Notes: a model not told the origin generated them from the letters alone. A DNA stretch of 50,483 bases from Streptomyces sp. NRRL F-4489 (GCF_001509485.1 NZ_LLZI01000236.1:1-50483), one strand, 5' to 3'; positions 24,862 through 32,708 are shown, counted from the first letter of the stretch. Program-made: numbers and translations.

Positions 24862-25869
24862 TCAGCCGAAGACCGAGCGGACCTGCTCCCGGACGGTGTC
24901 CTTGGCGCCGTCGGTGACGCCCTGGTGGCGGGTGGCCGCGCCGCCCGTGCGCTGGTCGACGTGCTTCTGGGCCTGGTCCAGCCCCCGGTTCGTGAGGTCT
25001 TCCCGGGCGTGGTCGATATACGTCTTGGGGTTGGTGAGATCGTCGGCGCCCTCTTTGAGCCCGTCGACGTATTCGCCGGCCTTTTCCTTGCCGATGTCCG
25101 CGGTTTCGCTGAGCTTGATGCCGTCGCGTTCGCCGAAGTGAGTTTCGATGCCCTGCTCGACGATGTTCTGGGCCATCTCCGTGCCGGCTTCGGTGGCCTT
25201 CTCCTTGGCCGCGTCGACGACCTTCTCCTTGACGGTGTCCTTGATCGTGTCCTTGACCGTCTTCTTGGCGTAGTCCATTGCCAGTTGGCGGGCTTCCTTG
25301 GAGACCGCCTTCTTCGCCAGCTTCTTGATGGCGTCCATGGTGGCGTGCTCCATGGCCTTGGTGGCCGCCTGCATGACCTCTTGCCTGATTTTGGCGAGGA
25401 TCTGGCGGACGATGACACGGGTCGCCTGGGTGGCGCCGGCCGCACCGATTTCCGAGAGGCCGAAGGTGAACGGGGCGGCGGCCTGGGCCGCGATGATTTC
25501 CGCGGCCAGGATGACGAGTTGCGCGATGACCGCGATTTTTCCGGCGAGCACCGCGATGGCCGCCGCGTCGAAGGCGACGGCGATGACCTCGGCCGCCGCG
25601 GCCGCGTCGCGGAGGTAGTTGTCGCCGCTGCCCCCGGAGCCGTTGAACTCGCCCCATTCATGGGAAAAGCCGTCAATGGCCTCGCCGGAGTTGGCGGAGA
25701 GCACCTGATTGGCCGCCGATGTGCCCTGGGACTGGGTCTGTTCGACCGACTGCGCGAAATTGCGCCAGGCCGTGGCACATTCGTGGAGCTTGTCCTCGTC
25801 GGCGTCGGGCCAGTCGTAGCCCAGTAGGTTCAGGATCCAGACAAGCTCACCTGGCAGCTGCAATGACAC
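24862..25869 (-). CDS. CpnT N-terminal-like ESX substrate, paralogue of the 23268 gene
   Basis: A 335-aa protein starting MSLQLPGELVWILNLLGYDW, then PDADEDKLHECATAWRNFAQ, clearly paralogous to the convergent gene at 23268-24356. The middle is an Ala-rich hydrophobic segment (about 85-130), followed by a strongly charged region with alternating Lys/Asp/Glu (about 185-235: KKTVKDTIKDTVKEKVVDAA) that could form a coiled coil. No catalytic domain is visible. It ends TVREQVRSVFG, sharing the terminal Phe-Gly. Downstream of its partner gene at 26025-26354 in the same direction; probably one operon, with a 155-base gap. Confidence 0.8.
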   Translation of the reverse strand: MSLQLPGELVWILNLLGYDWPDADEDKLHECATAWRNFAQSVEQTQSQGTSAANQVLSANSGEAIDGFSHEWGEFNGSGGSGDNYLRDAAAAAEVIAVAFDAAAIAVLAGKIAVIAQLVILAAEIIAAQAAAPFTFGLSEIGAAGATQATRVIVRQILAKIRQEVMQAATKAMEHATMDAIKKLAKKAVSKEARQLAMDYAKKTVKDTIKDTVKEKVVDAAKEKATEAGTEMAQNIVEQGIETHFGERDGIKLSETADIGKEKAGEYVDGLKEGADDLTNPKTYIDHAREDLTNRGLDQAQKHVDQRTGGAATRHQGVTDGAKDTVREQVRSVFG

Positions 25870-26024
25870 AGTGTTCGCCCCCGTGCGGGTATGACCGAAT
25901 GCGGAGTGGATGGAGAGGCGGGGAAGGGAAGGAGAGGACAGCGCGGGGCGGCGGGGGCGGGGCGATCACGCCGGCCTCCGGAGCCGCCGCGTCCGGCCGC
26001 CGCACGACGCGGCAGCCGCCGGCG

Positions 26025-26354
26025 TCAGAGCTGCGGGCGGCCGACCGCGCTGATGACGTGGATGCCCTGCTCGTCCGATTCGGAGTACGTCCGCGCCATT
26101 CCCTGGAGCTTGTCGCCGATGCCCTGGAGGCGTTCGCCGAGGGAGTCCATCGACGTGAACATGCCGTCCCTGATCGGGGTGTAGATCGTCTCGAAGGCGT
26201 CGCCGAAGTCGCAGTTCTCCCACGGGCTGCCGAGCCCTTCGAGGTCGTCCTGGAGCTTCTTGGACGCCTTGCTGAAGTCGCTGCCGATGTGGACGAAGGC
26301 GTCGCCCTGCGTCTTCAGGACGTCCGGATCGACGTCGAATTCCTTGCCGGCCAT
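26025..26354 (-). CDS. WXG100-like small ESX protein of the second CpnT-type module
   Basis: A 109-aa helical protein starting MAGKEFDVDPDVLKTQGDAF. The turn region reads GSPWENCDFGDAF (Trp-Glu-Asn instead of Trp-X-Gly), and the second helix finishes Tyr-Ser-Glu-Ser-Asp (YxxxD). Tandem ATGs lie at 26357 and 26354. The GGGGG upstream sits five bases from the second, so I start there; a longer frame from a GTG at 26381 is less likely. It is paralogous to the 114-aa protein at 22850 and precedes its own CpnT-like partner. Confidence 0.75.
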   Translation of the reverse strand: MAGKEFDVDPDVLKTQGDAFVHIGSDFSKASKKLQDDLEGLGSPWENCDFGDAFETIYTPIRDGMFTSMDSLGERLQGIGDKLQGMARTYSESDEQGIHVISAVGRPQL

Positions 26355-26421
26355 CATCGCCCCCGTATTCACAGTATTCACGGTGTGTCCGTGATCGTGT
26401 GCGTCACGCCTGACCGGTTAC

Positions 26422-26452
26422 AGGTTAGGCGGTCCGAGTGTAGACGTGTCAA
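26422..26452 (-). promoter_or_regulatory. Candidate promoter for the leftward CpnT-type module
   Basis: On the minus strand TTGACA (26452-26447) and TAACCT (26427-26422) are separated by 19 bases, 68 bases before the chosen ATG. The -35 is a perfect consensus; the spacing is slightly long. It would drive the 26354 gene and its downstream partner. Confidence 0.5.
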
Positions 26453-26810
26453 GGCGAGAGCCGGGTAGGGGAGGAGGGACCGCGGGCGCCTCAACGGATA
26501 TCGGAATTCTGGGGTTTTGGGCGGGTCGGGCTCTTGGTGGCCTTTGTTCGCTTCGCGGAATCGGAGGAGGTGCGGAAATGGGGTACATATGGCGAAGGCG
26601 GTGTGGAGGCCGGCGCGGACGGGGTGGGTGATTCCGGTAATCCACGGTCCGGGATGGAGGAGGGTGGCGTCAACGGCGTTCGGCGCCAAAAATCCGGCCG
26701 CTTTCGGGGGAGTTGAGGCGGGGGAAATCGACGCCGGCGCGGACGGCGGGGCGGCGGCCCGGACGACCGGTCTCGGCGACCTCGGCGAGTCCCGGCGCGT
26801 TCGGCCCGCA

Positions 26811-26860
26811 GGACCTGCCGGACCTGCCGGACCTGCCGGACCTGCCGGACCTGCCGGACC
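26811..26860. repeat. Tandem 9-bp repeat (GGACCTGCC, five and a half copies)
   Basis: Five perfect copies of GGACCTGCC at 26811-26855 plus a partial copy to 26860. They lie in a 550-base gap (26355-26906) that has no convincing gene. The repeat reads as Gly-Pro-Ala triplets on the minus strand in a 176-codon frame, but that frame has no Shine-Dalgarno or recognisable product. The gap also contains the leftward promoter described above. Confidence 0.6.
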
Positions 26861-26906
26861 GGGCGGGCGGACGGCGTGATCACGGGCTCCCGTAGCATTT
26901 CCGCTC

Positions 26907-27350
26907 ATGGACGCAGCGGGGAGTGCAGCGCGGAAAGAACCCGGGGACGAGCGGCCCGGCGAGCCCGTTCCCGGGGACGAGGGCGAAGGCCCGGAGGGCG
27001 AGGGGGAAGGCCCGGAGGACGAAGGGGACGGCCCGGAGGGCGAGGGGGAGGGGACTGGCGACGAGGCGGAGGACCCGGTACGGGAGGGCCGTACCGGCCT
27101 GACGCCGCGTCAGGCCCGTCGCGTACGGGTCGTGCTGGCGTCCGTGCTGATGGCCGCGGTGGCGGTCGTGCTGGTGATCCGCCTCGCCTCGCGCCACTCG
27201 GTGCTGGTGGTCGGGGTGTACGGCGCCGCGCTCGTCCTCTGCGGCATCGTCATCGAACTGGCCCGGAACGGGCGCACCCGGCTGGGGACCTGGCTGCTGG
27301 GCGTGGGCCTCGCGGCCGCGATCGCCGCCGACTGGCTGCTGCTGCCCTGA
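26907..27350 (+). CDS. Small membrane protein with acidic Gly/Glu/Pro repeat head
   Basis: A 147-aa protein of no recognised family. Residues 1-60 are very acidic with short GEGEGPE-type repeats and are probably disordered and cytoplasmic. A basic hinge (TPRQARRVR) leads to three transmembrane helices: VVLASVLMAAVAVVLVIRLA, HSVLVVGVYGAALVLCGIVI and LGTWLLGVGLAAAIAADWLL. The ATG lacks a strong Shine-Dalgarno (GGGCTCCCG, then CATTTCCGCTC), so the start is uncertain; an internal start after the acidic head is possible. It stands between T7SS genes and may not belong to the system. Confidence 0.6.
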   Translation: MDAAGSAARKEPGDERPGEPVPGDEGEGPEGEGEGPEDEGDGPEGEGEGTGDEAEDPVREGRTGLTPRQARRVRVVLASVLMAAVAVVLVIRLASRHSVLVVGVYGAALVLCGIVIELARNGRTRLGTWLLGVGLAAAIAADWLLLP

Positions 27351-27475
27351 GGACCGGGCCCGCGCCGTGCGGTCGTCCTTGCCGGACGGCGTGAGGCGGA
27401 ACCACGGGCGGCCGCGGGCGCGTCGTCCTCCCCTGATAGGAATGGGGCCCCTGTTTCCAGACCCGAGGAGTTGCC

Positions 27476-28078
27476 GTGCGGTTCGGAGCGCGCCGGAAGG
27501 CGCAAGGTGTCGGCATAGCCGTGCTTGCCATGTCGTTCGCGCTGGCGGGGTGCGGGACGGGGACGAAGCTCGGGGGTGCCGACGTGGCCAAGAAGGTCCT
27601 GCCGCCGGGCGAGAGCCTGCCGGCCGAGCTCCGGACCGTGGCCGACAAGCCGTCCAGCCGCCCGCTGGCCGCCAAGAAGTGCAGCTACTTCTCGGACACC
27701 CCCGGGGGCTGGTGCAAGGACGCCGTGGCCGCCGGTGACGCCGGGTACCGGAGCAGCGACAAGAGCAGGACCGCGCGGTTCCACGTGGTCGTGTACCGCA
27801 GCGACACCGCGGCCAGGAAAGCCTTCCGGCTGTGGGGTCCGTACGTACGGAACAGCTCGACCAAGTACCAGGTGCTGAACGCCGAGACGCTCGGCTCCGA
27901 GAGCGTGGCGTTCGCGGGCAACAAGGACTGGACCCGGGACGACCAGAAGCTGGTGATACACCAGGGCCAGTTCATCGGCACGGTCGAGTACCGCGGGAGC
28001 ACGGCGCAGGGCACCGCCGACCCGACGCTGATCAAGCTGGCGAAAATGTTCACCGAGCGGATGCGACAAGGGGATTAG
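27476..28078 (+). CDS. Secreted lipoprotein of unknown function
   Basis: A 200-aa protein with a clear lipoprotein signal: MRFGARRKAQGVGIAVLAMS, then FALAGCGTGTK, lipobox Leu-Ala-Gly-Cys with the lipidated Cys at 26. The mature domain is mixed alpha/beta with two nearby cysteines (KKCSYFSDTPGGWCKDAVAA) that could form a disulfide, and HVVVYRSDTAARKAFRLWGP. I do not recognise the family. GAGGAG lies 6 bases before the GTG. The position inside the ESX locus suggests an accessory envelope protein, but this is inference. Confidence 0.75.
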   Translation: MRFGARRKAQGVGIAVLAMSFALAGCGTGTKLGGADVAKKVLPPGESLPAELRTVADKPSSRPLAAKKCSYFSDTPGGWCKDAVAAGDAGYRSSDKSRTARFHVVVYRSDTAARKAFRLWGPYVRNSSTKYQVLNAETLGSESVAFAGNKDWTRDDQKLVIHQGQFIGTVEYRGSTAQGTADPTLIKLAKMFTERMRQGD

Positions 28079-28090
28079 GAACGCTGTCGC

Positions 28091-28141
28091 GGAACGGAAC
28101 GGAACGGGACGGGACGGGACGGGACGGGACGGAAACGGAAC
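28091..28141 (+). repeat. Pentanucleotide tandem repeat (GGAAC/GGGAC)
   Basis: Three GGAAC units (28091-28105) and five GGGAC units (28106-28130) are followed by imperfect copies to 28141. They lie between the lipoprotein stop and its terminator. Such repeats can vary in copy number. Confidence 0.75.
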
Positions 28142-28175
28142 GGAGAGGCGTCGGCGCTGTGGCCGGCGCCTCTCC
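28142..28175. terminator. Hairpin between convergent lipoprotein and SUKH-4-type genes
   Basis: GGAGAGGCGTCGGC (28142-28155) pairs with GCCGGCGCCTCTCC (28162-28175) with one G-T pair and a 6-base loop. It lies between two convergent genes, with no U-tract. Confidence 0.75.
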
Positions 28176-28223
28176 GGCGTTGCGGGCGGGGCGGCCGGTC
28201 GTCCCGGCGCGCGACCCGTGGGC

Positions 28224-29273
28224 TCAGAAGAGCCCCTGCCACATCTGTTCCAGGACGAGGGACCACCAGTTGTCGGGGTTGTCGAGGGACCAGGGGTCCA
28301 GGGCGACGAGGTGCTCCTGGAAGGCGGCGAGGGTGGCGCCGGCCGCGTAGGGGTCCTGGGTGGCCAGGCCCTGGCGGGTGGTGGTCAGGAGGGCCAGGGA
28401 GCGGAGGTAGGCGGCCAGCGAGCGGTTGACGAAGCGGGCGCCGCCGGTGCCGGGCTGGACGGCCCAGAGGGTGCCGAGCTGGCTCGGGTCGTCCTCCGGG
28501 GCGGTGCACTGCACGGCGACGGTGTACAGGCCGTCGGTGCCCAGGCGGACGTAGCCGGTGAGGATGTCCAGGATCTGCGGCTGGGCGTCCGTCCCGGCTT
28601 CCCGGAGGTGGGTGCCGACGTCGGTGTACAGGCCGCCGGCCGGGGGGTTGGCGGCGTCGTCGGCGGTGAAGAAGTACGGGACGCGGGCGGGGAGCCCGGC
28701 CTCGGCCAGGGTGGCCTTGGTGTCCTCCGGGAGCGGGGTCGCGGCGAGCGCCCCGGGGTCGGCGCGGCGCACCGCGTCGGGCCCGAAGACCTCGGCGAGG
28801 TGCGCGCCGAGCTCCGCGCCGGACAGCGGCGGCGCGGGCGCCACGGCCTGCGGAACGGGCGCGCGGTACGGCTGCGGCGGCGCCTGGCGGCCCGCGAGCC
28901 GGTGCATGGTCTCGATGTGCCGCAGCAGTCCGGCGATGCCCGCGGCGCGCTCCTCGGGGCGCATGCCGTACTCCGCGGTGCAGGAGAACGCGGCGTTGGG
29001 GAACGCGCGCAGCACGAAGTCGCCCGTATAGCCGCCGGGCAGCATCGCCGGCCGCAGGTCGGTGTGGACCGCGCGCACCGCGGCGCCGTCCACGCCGAGC
29101 TGCCGCAGCGCGTCGTGGAGCTGGTACTCGGCGGGCGGCAGGCCGGGGCGGGAGACCTTGGCGAGGCTGGTGTCCTCGCCGGTGGACGGGTCCTGGTAGG
29201 TCGCCACGGCGGTGTTGCCGGGTCCGGTGACCGGCGGCTGGGCGGCGGGGTCTGCCTGCGCCTGGGTGTTCAC
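28224..29273 (-). CDS. Probable degenerate deaminase-like domain fused to a SUKH-4-type immunity domain
   Basis: A 349-aa cytosolic protein. The C-terminal half (about 170-345) has the SUKH-4 look: LAEVFGPDAVRRADPGALAA, VPYFFTADD, ILTGYVRLGTDGLYTVAVQC, LGTLWAVQPGTGGARFVNRS and a closing Trp-rich helix. The N-terminal part (SRPGLPPAEYQLHDALRQLG; AVHTDLRPAMLPGGYTGDFV) resembles nucleotide deaminase domains of bacterial toxin systems. There the motif would read HTELxPC...LPGGYC; here both cysteines are replaced (Ala, Thr) and Glu is Asp, so it is probably inactive. GTG 29273 overlaps the upstream ATPase gene by four bases (GTGA). Family calls are from remembered patterns, not a search. Confidence 0.6.
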   Translation of the reverse strand: MNTQAQADPAAQPPVTGPGNTAVATYQDPSTGEDTSLAKVSRPGLPPAEYQLHDALRQLGVDGAAVRAVHTDLRPAMLPGGYTGDFVLRAFPNAAFSCTAEYGMRPEERAAGIAGLLRHIETMHRLAGRQAPPQPYRAPVPQAVAPAPPLSGAELGAHLAEVFGPDAVRRADPGALAATPLPEDTKATLAEAGLPARVPYFFTADDAANPPAGGLYTDVGTHLREAGTDAQPQILDILTGYVRLGTDGLYTVAVQCTAPEDDPSQLGTLWAVQPGTGGARFVNRSLAAYLRSLALLTTTRQGLATQDPYAAGATLAAFQEHLVALDPWSLDNPDNWWSLVLEQMWQGLF

Positions 29274-31534
29274 GAGCGGTCTCCTTCGGGGCCGTGGGCG
29301 GCGTCGGCGGGGGGCGCCGGGACGGCGGTGGTGGGCGCGGGGCCGGTGGACTGGGCGGGGATGCCGGCGGCCGCGGGGGCGGTCGCCTCGCCGGCCGGGG
29401 GCCGGGCCGCCGCGGGGGCCGGTGCCGGCGCCAGGATCTGACGGGCCGTCACCCCGCGTTCGGTGGCGGTGAGCAGGACGCCCTCCGGGGAGAGGTCCGC
29501 GTCGCGGAACGGGGAGTCGGAGACCAGCGCGGTCACCACCTCGCCGCTCTCCCGGGCCCACACCCGCAGGTAGTCGGCGCCCCGGCTGAACGCGTACGGG
29601 GACGCCGCCCGCTCCTCCTCGGACGGGCGCCGCACCCGCGCGGGGTCGGCGTCGACGTACCCGGGGCGGAGCAGGTCGTGGAGGAGGAGGGCGGCGGGCT
29701 GCGGGGCCGTCCCGGCCTGCGGCTCCGTCCCCTCGTCCGCCGGTGCGGACTCCGGTGCCGGGGCCGTCTCCGGGGGCGGGAGGGGGCGGGAGCCCGGGGT
29801 CCCGGCCGGGACGACCAGGGCGGCGACCGGGCGGGCGGCGCCACCGGACGGCGGCGGGGCGGCCTGGGCCCCGGGGTCCGCCGGAGCGGCCGGGTCCGCG
29901 GCGTCCGGCGCCGGGACGAGGCCGGTCGTCACCGACAGGACGCCCGGCAGCGGCAGGCTCCACAGGGTGCGCCACGGCAGCGCCAGGCCCAGCCCGTGCA
30001 CCGCCTCCGCGTACGGCGGCAGACCGTCCTCCACGAACGCGCTCTCCAGCAGCGCGGCCCGGACCTCGGCCGGCGCCTCGGTGCGGGTGAACAGGGGCGC
30101 GGTGCGCAGATACGTCCGGGCCGGCGCGCCCAGCTGGTCCAGCGGTACGGCCTCGACGGCGGTGCGCAGCGCGACCGGGTCGGCGTGGATGAACAGGCCC
30201 GGGTCGGTGAGGAGTTGGGGGAGCAGCCCGGCGTCCAGGGTGTGCCCGGCGAGGTGGTCGCGGACGTACGGGTCGGCCCGCGACCAGTCCTGCTGGGGGA
30301 CCGCCTCCAGCAGCGCCATGGCGATCCGGGTCTGGACGCCGCGGGCGTCCGGCACGGCGGCGCGGATCTCGGCGGCGAGAGCCGGGTGCGCCAGGCGGAT
30401 GAGGGTGCGGGCGGCCTGGGGGCGCGCCCCGTCCCCGTCCCCGGAAACGTCCCCGGCCGGGTCCTCCTCGCCCCCGGTCTCCACCGGCTCGATGAACGGC
30501 GCCGCGAGCAGCATCCCCTCGGCCAGCACCTGGCTCATGTCCCGGCCCGCGACCGCGTCGGCCAGCGGGCGCCAGAGCTGGACGGGAAGGCCGTCGCCCT
30601 CCGCGAACGCCAGCGGCGCGAGCATCTGACGCAGAATCAGCGGGTCCGCGCCCAGGCGGCGGGCGTGCAGATCGAGCACCTCGCCCACCGTGGCGGGCAG
30701 GTGGCCCTCGTCCTCCGGGTCGAAGCCCTCGGGGCGGGTGAACAGGGACTGGACGGCCAGGCGGACGGTGAGCCGGCTGCCGTCCGCGCGCCGGGCCAGC
30801 GCCTCGGCGAGCGCCCGGCGGGCGGCCGGGTCGGTGGTGAACGGCAGGTCGGGGGCGCCCGCCTCCGGGGTGAGCGCCGTCTCGGCCTGGAGGACCAGGC
30901 CCTCCGGGTCGGCCCACTCGGGCGCGTCGAGGTCGATCACCTGCACCTGGCCGCGCGGCAGCGCACCGGCCAGCTCGCCGGCGAGTTCCCGGGGGACCTC
31001 GGCGAGCAGGTGGACGGTCGGGGTCGCGGCGAGCGGGGCCAGCACCTCCCGGACCAGGCGCGCCGGTTCGTTCGCGGCGCGCACCGGGCCGGCCTGGTCC
31101 ACGTCCGGGACGACGACCGCCACCGGCTCGTCGAGCGCGGCGAGCGCGGGGAAGACGTCCGCGGCGCGGGCGGCGGCCAGCCCGAGGTGGTCGGCGAGCA
31201 ACCACAGCACCTGCGCGGCCGTCCGGCCCCGGGGGTCGGGGACGGCGGGGGCCGGGAGGTCCGGCGGGACCGTCGCCGGGTCCAGGTCGTCCAGCGGCAG
31301 GCGCTTGCGGTACTCCGGGTCGCACAGCATCAGGAAGCCCGCGACCAGCCGCGAACGGCCGCTGCCGGGGTCGCCGGTGAGCACGATGACGCGCGGCGCG
31401 CCCGGCCACCGCATGCGCCAGGCGGCGAGTGCGCTGAGGACGGCGGTGCGGCCGCCGATATACGGATGCGGCGCGTATCCGGGCGCCGTGCCGGCTGCTT
31501 CGTCCGAGGCGCTCATGACTTCGTCGTCCCCCAC
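29270..31534 (-). CDS. Large P-loop (STAND/AAA-like) ATPase coupled to the SUKH-4-type gene
   Basis: A 754-aa cytosolic protein. Near the N-terminus are HPYIGGRTAVLSALAAWRMR and Walker A LTGDPGSGRSRLVAGFLML (about 45-63), then VFPALAALDEPVAVVVPDVD as the Walker B region. Helical, Ala/Leu-rich repeats fill the middle and a Pro/Ala-rich section spans about 545-630. The C-terminal part (SPYAFSRGADYLRVWARESG; SPEGVLLTATERGVTA) reads like a beta-rich sensor end. The layout recalls STAND-type ATPases. GTG 31534 has GGAGGG ten bases upstream; ATG 31516 (MSASDE) is an equally plausible start. Coupled by GTGA overlap to the deaminase/SUKH-4-like gene. Confidence 0.65.
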   Translation of the reverse strand: MGDDEVMSASDEAAGTAPGYAPHPYIGGRTAVLSALAAWRMRWPGAPRVIVLTGDPGSGRSRLVAGFLMLCDPEYRKRLPLDDLDPATVPPDLPAPAVPDPRGRTAAQVLWLLADHLGLAAARAADVFPALAALDEPVAVVVPDVDQAGPVRAANEPARLVREVLAPLAATPTVHLLAEVPRELAGELAGALPRGQVQVIDLDAPEWADPEGLVLQAETALTPEAGAPDLPFTTDPAARRALAEALARRADGSRLTVRLAVQSLFTRPEGFDPEDEGHLPATVGEVLDLHARRLGADPLILRQMLAPLAFAEGDGLPVQLWRPLADAVAGRDMSQVLAEGMLLAAPFIEPVETGGEEDPAGDVSGDGDGARPQAARTLIRLAHPALAAEIRAAVPDARGVQTRIAMALLEAVPQQDWSRADPYVRDHLAGHTLDAGLLPQLLTDPGLFIHADPVALRTAVEAVPLDQLGAPARTYLRTAPLFTRTEAPAEVRAALLESAFVEDGLPPYAEAVHGLGLALPWRTLWSLPLPGVLSVTTGLVPAPDAADPAAPADPGAQAAPPPSGGAARPVAALVVPAGTPGSRPLPPPETAPAPESAPADEGTEPQAGTAPQPAALLLHDLLRPGYVDADPARVRRPSEEERAASPYAFSRGADYLRVWARESGEVVTALVSDSPFRDADLSPEGVLLTATERGVTARQILAPAPAPAAARPPAGEATAPAAAGIPAQSTGPAPTTAVPAPPADAAHGPEGDRS

Positions 31535-31759
31535 ATCATTCCCGCCCTCCACTTCCGTGGATCCGTGCCTGTACCCGGTAGATCCTATGTTCCGGTCCGG
31601 GCGGACGGGACGGCCGAGGGGCGGCTGTTCCGGAACTGGCACACACGGCGACCGGCGCGGACGGCGTTCCCGGCCCCGGGGACCGCTCCGGGGCGTACGC
31701 ATTGCGGGACGTACGCGCTCCACGCGCCCCTTGCACCCGCTTCAACGGATTTCCTGTGC

Positions 31760-31799
31760 TTCACCCGCAACACCGGGTGTATCCGCTTTAGCGGGTGAA
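31760..31799. promoter_or_regulatory. 9-bp inverted repeat in the gap upstream of the ATPase gene
   Basis: TTCACCCGC (31760-31768) and GCGGGTGAA (31791-31799) are perfect reverse complements 22 bases apart, with ACCGGGTGTAT between them. They lie in a 534-base gap (31535-32068) where I see no credible gene: short frames on both strands are Arg/Pro-rich shadows. It could be a terminator for the 32069-32470 gene or an operator for the ATPase gene. Confidence 0.4.
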
Positions 31800-32068
31800 T
31801 CCCCGGATTTCGTCATCACCGTGCGGGCCGGGACTCCCGGAATTCCCCCGGGCTCCCCGTGCTTCCCGGGACTTCCCCGCACTTTCTCCGGATTCTTCAC
31901 AGGATGCCGACCGGCGGCGGGCCGCCGAAAGATCAGTAATGGCCAATCCGCCCCGGAAACGCGACGATCCGCCCTCCCCGGCCGGCGTACGGGCCCGGAA
32001 GAGCGGATCGATCGGTCGCAGCGGCGGACGGCGTGCGCCCGCGGGGCGGAACGGCGTCCGCCGGCGGC

Positions 32069-32470
32069 TCAGCGGTGGCCGCGCCCACCGCCCCGGCGCG
32101 GGCCGGTGACGAGGTTGAGGCTCGGGCCGTCGCGCTCGGCGCGCTCGCGGTCCTCCTCTTCCTCCTGCTTCTTCTGCCACTCGGCGAACTTCGCGCGGGA
32201 CTCCTCGCGCTCGGCCATCGTCTGGTCCTCGGCCGCCCGCCGGATCTGGCTGATCCGGTCGCCCAGGGCGTCGAGGTAGCCGGGCGTCTCGATGGCCTCC
32301 TTCATGCCCATCCGGCCGGAGAGCACTTCCTTGGCCATCTCCTGGAGCTTGCCGCCCACATTGGGGTTCTCCGCGAGCACCTTCAGTGCCTTGCGCAGGC
32401 GGTGGGCCTGCTCGTGATCCTGGGCGACGTCCATCAGGTCCTCGTCCTGGATCTGCCGCTCATCGCTCAT
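32069..32470 (-). CDS. Small charged T7SS-associated protein with NPN/LSGR domain
   Basis: A 133-aa protein starting MSDERQIQDEDLMDVAQDHE. The core LRKALKVLAENPNVGGKLQE-MAKEVLSGRMGMKEAIETPG (about 25-64) matches the 24371-24733 product. A long Glu/Arg/Lys-rich helix follows (AEREESRAKFAEWQKKQEEE, about 85-115, likely coiled coil) and an Arg/Gly tail. AGGGGGC lies 5 bases before the ATG. It is divergent from the 32709/33014 substrate pair. I infer a cytosolic helper for ESX substrates; there is no direct evidence. Confidence 0.75.
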   Translation of the reverse strand: MSDERQIQDEDLMDVAQDHEQAHRLRKALKVLAENPNVGGKLQEMAKEVLSGRMGMKEAIETPGYLDALGDRISQIRRAAEDQTMAEREESRAKFAEWQKKQEEEEDRERAERDGPSLNLVTGPRRGGGRGHR

Positions 32471-32708
32471 GTCTGCCCCCTTGTACGTGGTGGCACAGCA
32501 ACCGCGCGTGCTGCACCGGCGTCCTGAGTCTAATGACGGATGCGAACGGGTCGTCAAGGCGGGTTGTCGGTATTGCCGCATATTGCTCCGCGTCCCTTCG
32601 CCGCTCCGGGCGGAAGCCGCTTCGTGAAGGGCTTCGGGCCTATTGCGGGTGTGCTAGACCTGAAGACGATGTACAGCAGGTCGCTGTCATTCAATTCGGG
32701 GAGAAATG

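Noticed and set aside
26378..26908. Minus-strand 176-codon frame with Gly-Pro-Ala repeats
   Set aside because: Arises from the 9-bp tandem repeat. No Shine-Dalgarno, no recognisable product, and a candidate promoter of the 26354 gene lies inside it.
31788..32180. Short Arg/Pro-rich frames on both strands in the gap before the ATPase gene
   Set aside because: Composition typical of random GC-rich DNA, no ribosome-binding site, and they overlap the end of the 32069-32470 gene.
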